In this document: one piece after another, positions 59,203 through 64,000 of the stretch
Layout of the letters: every line of letters begins with the position of its first letter
Position numbering within the stretch: the first letter of the stretch is position 1
Source: DATBVX01 sp963705495
Lineage (GTDB): Bacteria > Pseudomonadota > Gammaproteobacteria > Steroidobacterales > Steroidobacteraceae
Assembly (NCBI GenBank): GCA_963705495.1
Contig: CAVPJQ010000020.1
Span: 10,516-74,515 of the forward strand
Direction: 5' to 3'
Length of the DNA: 64,000 nt
Translations under genes and position numbers: made by a program
Notes under the pieces: model-generated
The model's input: only the letters and a program-made list of their open reading frames with translations
What the model was told of the DNA's origin: nothing
Database searches by the model: none

Positions 59203-60267
59203 ATGCAAGAGATCGTTGCAATCACACGGACGCCGCACTCATCCATGCACCCACCGTTCAGGCCCGAGCATCGTAGTTTCGCCGTCCGAGGCGTCAACAC
59301 ATCGGTGCTGGGTTTTGGTGCCGCACCAATTGGTAATCTCTATGCCGAGGTTGACGATGAGTCGGCCGTAGCCGCGGTGCAGGAAGCGCTTCGCTGCGGG
59401 ATCAATTTTTTCGATACCGCGCCGTACTACGGTTACGGGCTGAGCGAGCGCCGCCTCGGTCGTGGTCTGGCCGGCGCCCCACGGGATTCATTCGTAGTAT
59501 CGACAAAGGTCGGACGTTCGATCGAGGCCGATGGTGGAGGCGGGCAGCCCAATGATGGTTTCGCCGTCGTCGGCGGAAAGGCCGTGTTCGACTACAGCTA
59601 CGACGGTGTGATGCGCTCGTTCGATTCCAGCCTCGAACGGCTCGGAGTCGACTACGTTGATGTGCTGCTACTGCACGATATTGGTCGCCTCACCCATGGA
59701 GAGCAGCATCCTCAGCGCCTGCGCCAGGCGCTCGAAGAGGCGCTTCCTGCGTTGGCCGAACTGAAAGCCTCCAGGGCCTGCCGCGCCATCGGCATTGGAG
59801 TGAACGAAGAGGCAATCTGCCTTGAACTGATGCCGCTGTTCCCTCTCGACTGCATCATGCTCGCGGGCCGCTACACTTTGCTTGAGCAGGATGGCTCGCG
59901 GCGGGTCATGGAAGAAGCGCTGCGCCGCTCGGTAGCGATCCTGGTCGCGGGGCCATACAACTCGGGGCTCCTTGGCGACGCGCACACACCGGGTGCGACC
60001 TATAACTACACCCCAGTGGATCCTGCAACTCTGGCGCGCGCTCAACGTATTTATGACGTGTGCGCCGCAGAGGGCGTCGATGTGGGCGCGGCCGCGTTGC
60101 AATTCCCGTTGGCGCATCCGGCCGTGGCCACTGTCGTGGCAGGACTGCGTTCGACCGAGGAAGTCCGCAGCGCCGTCGCGCGACTAAACGCAAAGTTGCC
60201 GGCCAGCCTATGGGCGCACCTGCGCGAGCAAGGACTGGTCGCGCCCAGGGTCGTGGTGCCAGCGTGA
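59203..60267 (+). CDS. Aldo/keto reductase, L-fucose (D-threo-aldose) 1-dehydrogenase type
   Basis: 354 residues, AKR TIM barrel: VLGFGAAPIGNLYAEVDDES, INFFDTAPYYGYGLSERRLG (catalytic Asp and Tyr), VVSTKVGRSIE, RLGVDYVDVLLLHDIG and AALQFPLAHPAVATVVAGLR. This subfamily oxidises L-fucose, L-galactose or D-arabinose at C1 to the lactone with NAD(P). It is the first step of the pathway encoded here. The stop overlaps the GTG of the lactonase. Confidence 0.85.
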   Translation: MQEIVAITRTPHSSMHPPFRPEHRSFAVRGVNTSVLGFGAAPIGNLYAEVDDESAVAAVQEALRCGINFFDTAPYYGYGLSERRLGRGLAGAPRDSFVVSTKVGRSIEADGGGGQPNDGFAVVGGKAVFDYSYDGVMRSFDSSLERLGVDYVDVLLLHDIGRLTHGEQHPQRLRQALEEALPALAELKASRACRAIGIGVNEEAICLELMPLFPLDCIMLAGRYTLLEQDGSRRVMEEALRRSVAILVAGPYNSGLLGDAHTPGATYNYTPVDPATLARAQRIYDVCAAEGVDVGAAALQFPLAHPAVATVVAGLRSTEEVRSAVARLNAKLPASLWAHLREQGLVAPRVVVPA

Positions 60268-61106
60268 TCGTCGATGCACACCAACACTTCTGGCGACTTG
60301 ACCGTGGCGACTACGGCTGGCTGCGGCCGAATCTCGGCGTGCTCTACCGCGACTACCTTCCGCACCATCTGGCGCCGCTGCTCAAGACCAGCAGCGTCGA
60401 CGCCACGGTGCTCGTGCAGGCGGCCGCCACCGAGGATGAAACCCGCTATCTGCTCGAACTCGGCGCGGAGTACCCGTTCGTCAGCGGTGTGGTCGGCTGG
60501 GTCGACTTTGAAGGGCACGACGCGCCTCAGCGGATCGCAGCTCTGGTCGCCTCCAGCAACGGCCTCCTTAAGGGGTTGCGCCCAATGATGCAGGACATCG
60601 CGGATCCGGACTGGGTTCTGCGACCGCAACTCGATCCCGCTTTCGATGCGATGGTCGAACACGACCTGTCGTTCGACGCGCTCGTCAGACCGCAACACTT
60701 GAGCGCGTTGCGAAAGCGGCTGCGTCAGCAACCCAATCTGCGAATCGTGATTGACCATGCGGGAAAGCCGAACATTGCCGGCAATGGATTCTCAATGTGG
60801 GCTGACGACATGGCCCGTCTCGCGCACGAGACCGCCGCACGGTGCAAGTTATCCGGGCTGCTGACAGAAGCAGGCGGCGACGCTGGAGTCGAAATACTCG
60901 ACTCCTATGGTGCGCATGTCTTCGCGTGCTTTGGTCCGGAGCGTGTGTTGTGGGGCAGCGACTGGCCAGTTCTCAACAGGGTCTGCGACTACAGTCGCTG
61001 GCTCGCGTTAGCGCGTGATCTCGTGGGACGGCATGCACCCGGGCACGAGGCTGCGGTGTTCGGCGCAAACGCCATCGCGTTCTACTCATTGGAGTCTTTG
61101 AGATGA
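60264..61106 (+). CDS. Amidohydrolase-family L-fuconolactonase
   Basis: About 280 residues. The GTG at 60264 overlaps the previous stop (GTGA). Motifs of the COG3618 lactonase family are IVDAHQHFWRLDRGDYGWL, GLRPMMQDI, IVIDHAGKPNI, CKLSGLLTEAG and RVLWGSDWPVL, which carry the metal-binding His/Asp residues. It hydrolyses L-fucono-1,5-lactone to L-fuconate. It overlaps the next gene by ATGA. Confidence 0.85.
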   Translation: MIVDAHQHFWRLDRGDYGWLRPNLGVLYRDYLPHHLAPLLKTSSVDATVLVQAAATEDETRYLLELGAEYPFVSGVVGWVDFEGHDAPQRIAALVASSNGLLKGLRPMMQDIADPDWVLRPQLDPAFDAMVEHDLSFDALVRPQHLSALRKRLRQQPNLRIVIDHAGKPNIAGNGFSMWADDMARLAHETAARCKLSGLLTEAGGDAGVEILDSYGAHVFACFGPERVLWGSDWPVLNRVCDYSRWLALARDLVGRHAPGHEAAVFGANAIAFYSLESLR

Positions 61107-61849
61107 GTGGACGTCTCGCCTCGAAGCGTATGTTGGTTACAGCGGCCGGCGCGGGCATCGGCCGAGAGAGCGCATTGGCCTGTGCCCGGGAGGGCGCTCA
61201 CGTAGTTGCTACCGACATCGATGCCGGTGCGTTGGAATCGCTGGCAGCGGGTCAGCCGAACATCAGTGCGTACACGCTCGATGTCACTGACCCTACCGCT
61301 ATCCGCGCGTTTGTTGGGAGTCGAGCAGCGTTTGATGTGCTGTTCAATTGCGCCGGCGTTGTCCACCAGGGCAGCATCCTCGAATGCGAAGAGAGCGCGT
61401 GGCGACGCTCGTTCGCGATCAATGTCGATGCGATGTACTTTCTCTGCAAAGCGGTGCTGCCCGGCATGATCGCGCAGGGTAGGGGAAGCATCATCAATAT
61501 GGCTTCGGTAGCCTCGAGTGTGAAGGGCGTGCCGAATCGCTGCGCCTACGGTACGTCGAAGGCCGCCGTGATTGGATTGAGCAAATCGATCGCGGCCGAC
61601 TACGTCGCCAAGGGCGTGCGTTGCAACGCAATCTGCCCGGGCACGATCAGCACTCCATCGCTGGCCGCCCGCGTTGCTGAGCTCGGTGGCGATCAAGACG
61701 CGGTATGGAAGAGCTTCAAGGAGCGCCAGCCCATGGGCCGCCTCGGCGACCCCAAAGAAGTCGCCGCACTAGTCGTCTACTTGGCGTCTGATGAATCCTT
61801 ATTCGTCACTGGCGCCATCCACATCATCGACGGTGGCTGGTCGACGTGA
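61103..61849 (+). CDS. SDR dehydrogenase, probable 2-keto-3-deoxy-L-fuconate dehydrogenase
   Basis: 248 residues. Classical SDR: cofactor loop VTAAGAGIGRESALA, NCAGVVHQGS, catalytic Ser near INMASVASS, YGTSKAAVIGLSKSIA (YxxxK) and RCNAICPGTISTPSLAARV. RCNAICPGTISTPSL and GVPNRCAYGTSKAAV match the fuconate-pathway enzyme known in Xanthomonas campestris. It oxidises 2-keto-3-deoxy-L-fuconate to 2,4-diketo-3-deoxy-L-fuconate with NAD. Confidence 0.85.
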   Translation: MSGRLASKRMLVTAAGAGIGRESALACAREGAHVVATDIDAGALESLAAGQPNISAYTLDVTDPTAIRAFVGSRAAFDVLFNCAGVVHQGSILECEESAWRRSFAINVDAMYFLCKAVLPGMIAQGRGSIINMASVASSVKGVPNRCAYGTSKAAVIGLSKSIAADYVAKGVRCNAICPGTISTPSLAARVAELGGDQDAVWKSFKERQPMGRLGDPKEVAALVVYLASDESLFVTGAIHIIDGGWST

Positions 61850-61868
61850 TGCGCACCCCAGAAACAGC

Positions 61869-62714
61869 ATGAAGCTCATACGCTATGGCCAAGCTGGCCA
61901 CGAGAAACCGGGCCTGATTGATGAAGAGGGCGCGATCCGCGACTTGTCCGCGGTTGTTGATGACATAGCCGGTGAGGTGCTGACCGAGCGAGGTCTCGCC
62001 AGGCTACGCGCGCTCGAGCCTTCAGCCTTGCCAATGGTAGACGGCGAGCCTCGATACGGCGCGCCTGTGGGTCGGATCGGCAAGTTCATCTGCGTCGGCC
62101 TCAATTTCACTGACCACGCAGCGGAGTCGGGTATGGCGGTGCCGGAGCAGCCTGTCATATTCATGAAGGCCACCACGGCAGTCGTCGGTGCCAACGACAA
62201 CGTTGTTATCCCGCGTGGCGCAGAGAAGACCGACTGGGAAGTTGAACTGGGCGTTGTGATCGGCGACACGGCACGCGACGTGCCCGTTTCAGAAGCGCTG
62301 GCTCATGTCGCCGGCTACTTGATCGTCAATGATGTATCGGAGCGCGCCTTCCAGCTCGAGCACGGCGGCCAGTGGGTGAAAGGCAAGAGCTGCGACACCT
62401 TCGGACCACTCGGCCCATGGCTGGTGACATGCGATGAGGTGCTCGAGCCGCAGAACCTGGCGATGACGCTAAGCGTTAACGGGCACCAATATCAGAATGG
62501 CAATTCGCGGACGATGGTATTCGGCGTCACACGGTTAGTTAGTTACATCAGTCGCTACATGACGTTGGCGCCGGGCGACGTAATCAGCACAGGCACTCCT
62601 GCGGGGGTCGGCCTTGGCCAGAAGCCACCGGTATATCTGCGCCCTGGCGACGTCATCGACGTGCAGATTGAACGACTCGGCTGCCAGCGTCAGCGGGTCA
62701 TGGCCGCAACGTAG
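61869..62714 (+). CDS. FAH-family 2,4-diketo-3-deoxy-L-fuconate hydrolase
   Basis: About 281 residues. Fumarylacetoacetate-hydrolase fold: FICVGLNFTDHAAESG, PVIFMKATTAVVG, DWEVELGVVIG (metal ligands Glu/Asp), GYLIVNDVSERAFQ, KGKSCDTFGPLGPWLV and VISTGTPAGVGLGQKPP. In the L-fuconate pathway this enzyme splits the 2,4-diketo acid to pyruvate and L-lactate. It starts 19 bases after the SDR. Confidence 0.85.
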   Translation: MKLIRYGQAGHEKPGLIDEEGAIRDLSAVVDDIAGEVLTERGLARLRALEPSALPMVDGEPRYGAPVGRIGKFICVGLNFTDHAAESGMAVPEQPVIFMKATTAVVGANDNVVIPRGAEKTDWEVELGVVIGDTARDVPVSEALAHVAGYLIVNDVSERAFQLEHGGQWVKGKSCDTFGPLGPWLVTCDEVLEPQNLAMTLSVNGHQYQNGNSRTMVFGVTRLVSYISRYMTLAPGDVISTGTPAGVGLGQKPPVYLRPGDVIDVQIERLGCQRQRVMAAT

Positions 62715-62751
62715 GGAACATGTGACCGAACGACTGATGAGGCGACCCAAG

Positions 62752-64000
62752 ATGGCTGTGATTACTGCACTGGACACTTTCGACGTGCGATTCCAAACAT
62801 CGCGCGAGTTGGATGGCTCGGACGCGATGAATCCCGATCCGGACTACTCAGCTGCCTACGTGCAACTCCGCACGAACGATCCCACCGGCCTGTGTGGACA
62901 CGGCTTTGTCTTCACTATTGGTCGGGGTAACGACGTGCAAACCGCAGCGCTCGCTGCGCTCCGCCACCTCGTCGTTGGCTTACGAGTCGATGAGGTGGTC
63001 AGCGACCTCGGTACCTTTGCCCGCCGGTTGACGAACGACTCCCAGCTGCGCTGGCTTGGCCCCGAAAAGGGCGTGATGCACATGGCAATTGGCGCGGTGA
63101 TCAATGCCGCGTGGGATATGGCGGGGCGTCGCGCCGGCAAGCCCGTGTGGCGACTCATTGCAGACATGAGCCCGGAGCAGATTGCCGATCTAATCGACTT
63201 CCGCTACATCACTGACGCCCTTACCCGATCGGAGGCTTTGGCGATTCTTCACGCCGCCATGCCCGGTAGGGCAGCGCGTCTGGTCACTCTGGCGGATTGC
63301 GGATATCCCGCCTACACGACTTCACCAGGGTGGCTGGGCTACTCCGACGAGAAGCTGGCGCGGCTGGCAGTCGAGGCCGTCAAGGATGGCTTTCGAACCA
63401 TGAAGCTCAAAGTTGGGCTGAATGTGGAGGATGACCTGCGACGTTGCCGAATCGCTCGCGAGGCTATCGGGGAAGACGTGGCGTTAGCGATCGATGCGAA
63501 TCAGCGCTGGGATGTGACCACAGCGATTCCATGGCTGCGGCGGCTTGCGCCTTTCAATATTGCGTGGATCGAAGAGCCGACCAGCCCGGATGACATCCTC
63601 GGCCACGCGACAATTCGCAAAGCTGTTGCACCTCTTCCCGTTTCCACAGGCGAGCACATCCACAATCGCGTGATGTTCAAGCAACTGTTTCAGGCAAAGG
63701 CCGTGGATCTCATTCAAATCGATGCAGCGCGCGTCGGTGGTGTCAACGAAAACCTCGCGATTCTGTTGATGGCAGCCAAATTCGGCGTGCGCGTGTTCCC
63801 ACATGCGGGCGGCGTGGGCTTGTGCGAGCTAGTGCAGCACCTCGCGATGGCTGACTATATTGCCATCAGCGGTTCAATGGAGGATCGCGCCATTGAATTT
63901 GTCGACCATCTGCACGAGCACTTCGTCGACCCTGTGCGGATTCGAAGAGGACGGTATCTGGCCCCGACGGCTCCCGGTTTTTCCGCAGAGATGCACGCGC
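62752..64000 (+). CDS. L-fuconate dehydratase (enolase superfamily; runs off right edge)
   Basis: The start at 62752 follows GAGG (62738); 416 codons are visible and the end is outside the window, probably by only ~20 codons judging by GRYLAPTAPGFSAEM. It shows ELDGSDAMNPDPDYSAAYV, MKLKVGLNVEDDLRRC (catalytic Lys region), AIDANQRWDV, IEEPTSPDDI, STGEHIHNR and FPHAGGVGLCELV (general-acid His). This matches L-fuconate dehydratase, which converts L-fuconate to 2-keto-3-deoxy-L-fuconate with Mg2+. It completes the pathway genes. Confidence 0.88.
   Translation, partial: MAVITALDTFDVRFQTSRELDGSDAMNPDPDYSAAYVQLRTNDPTGLCGHGFVFTIGRGNDVQTAALAALRHLVVGLRVDEVVSDLGTFARRLTNDSQLRWLGPEKGVMHMAIGAVINAAWDMAGRRAGKPVWRLIADMSPEQIADLIDFRYITDALTRSEALAILHAAMPGRAARLVTLADCGYPAYTTSPGWLGYSDEKLARLAVEAVKDGFRTMKLKVGLNVEDDLRRCRIAREAIGEDVALAIDANQRWDVTTAIPWLRRLAPFNIAWIEEPTSPDDILGHATIRKAVAPLPVSTGEHIHNRVMFKQLFQAKAVDLIQIDAARVGGVNENLAILLMAAKFGVRVFPHAGGVGLCELVQHLAMADYIAISGSMEDRAIEFVDHLHEHFVDPVRIRRGRYLAPTAPGFSAEMHA

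Noticed and set aside
1..64000. tRNA, rRNA, CRISPR arrays, integrase or IS transposase genes
   Set aside because: Looked for conserved tRNA arms, regularly spaced repeats and transposase motifs; none was found by eye.

Overview
The window is GC-rich, gene-dense chromosomal DNA of a Gram-negative proteobacterium. The gene families (an UrcA-family protein, DUF3617, a membrane winged-helix/TPR regulator, TonB-dependent receptors of the Xanthomonas/Caulobacter type, a TPR-sulfotransferase, a full L-fucose oxidation set) suggest a metabolically versatile gammaproteobacterium of the Steroidobacter/Xanthomonadales kind. That placement is inferred from gene content, not from a marker gene. No rRNA, tRNA, CRISPR array or intact transposase was seen.

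Layout. (1) 0-5.4 kb: UrcA-like protein, membrane winged-helix/TPR regulator, a small membrane protein, and a broken potassium-pump locus in which kdpA is fused in frame to kdpC with all of kdpB missing. Short diverged duplications surround it. (2) 5.4-18.5 kb: two alpha/beta hydrolases, a vanillyl-alcohol-oxidase/4-cresol-dehydrogenase-like flavoprotein and an aromatic-type FAD monooxygenase, with a perfect 33-bp inverted repeat between two of these genes. These are followed by two convergent 2-oxoacid-dehydrogenase E1 gene pairs sharing one E2, and three small secreted proteins. (3) 18.9-39.7 kb: an amine-catabolism island. A 12-kb leftward operon (class-III aminotransferase, two CrtI-like flavin oxidases, GcvT-like aminomethyltransferase, ADP-forming acyl-CoA synthetase, PuuC-like aldehyde dehydrogenase, enoyl-CoA hydratase, PuuA-like glutamine-synthetase relative) and a rightward operon (BetI-like TetR, acyl-CoA dehydrogenase, PotFGHI-type transporter, Rieske oxygenase) diverge from about 32.55 kb. 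Facing the left end is one reading frame that joins a TetR regulator to a Rieske oxygenase. (4) 39.8-53.2 kb: TonB receptor, propeller-like protein, aspartyl-hydroxylase-like protein, TPR-sulfotransferase, omega-aminotransferase, lipoprotein amidohydrolase, AcuI-like reductase, PAP2 phosphatase, DgkA, ring-cleaving dioxygenase-like protein and CDF transporter. (5) 53.9-64 kb: TonB receptor, GH141-like beta-helix protein with a C-terminal PDZ-like part, and the oxidative L-fucose pathway: fucose dehydrogenase, fuconolactonase, 2-keto-3-deoxy-fuconate dehydrogenase, FAH-type hydrolase and fuconate dehydratase (cut by the right edge).

How it works together. Region 5 reads as uptake of a fucose-containing glycan, release of fucose and oxidation to pyruvate plus lactate. 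Region 3 reads as import of a cationic, probably N-methylated, amine or polyamine, demethylation by Rieske/GcvT-type enzymes, oxidation to an acid, CoA activation and beta-oxidation. Its exact substrate is unknown.

Caveat. About sixteen genes between 1 and 56.6 kb carry single-base frameshifts, mostly one-base insertions and often in runs of three or four identical bases. The proteins on either side remain well conserved, so most are probably sequence errors. These genes are annotated over their full extent with the shift positions stated. The most unusual observation is the TetR-Rieske fusion: no forward frame has a stop codon across its domain junction, so an unrecognised indel there could not hide a gene boundary.
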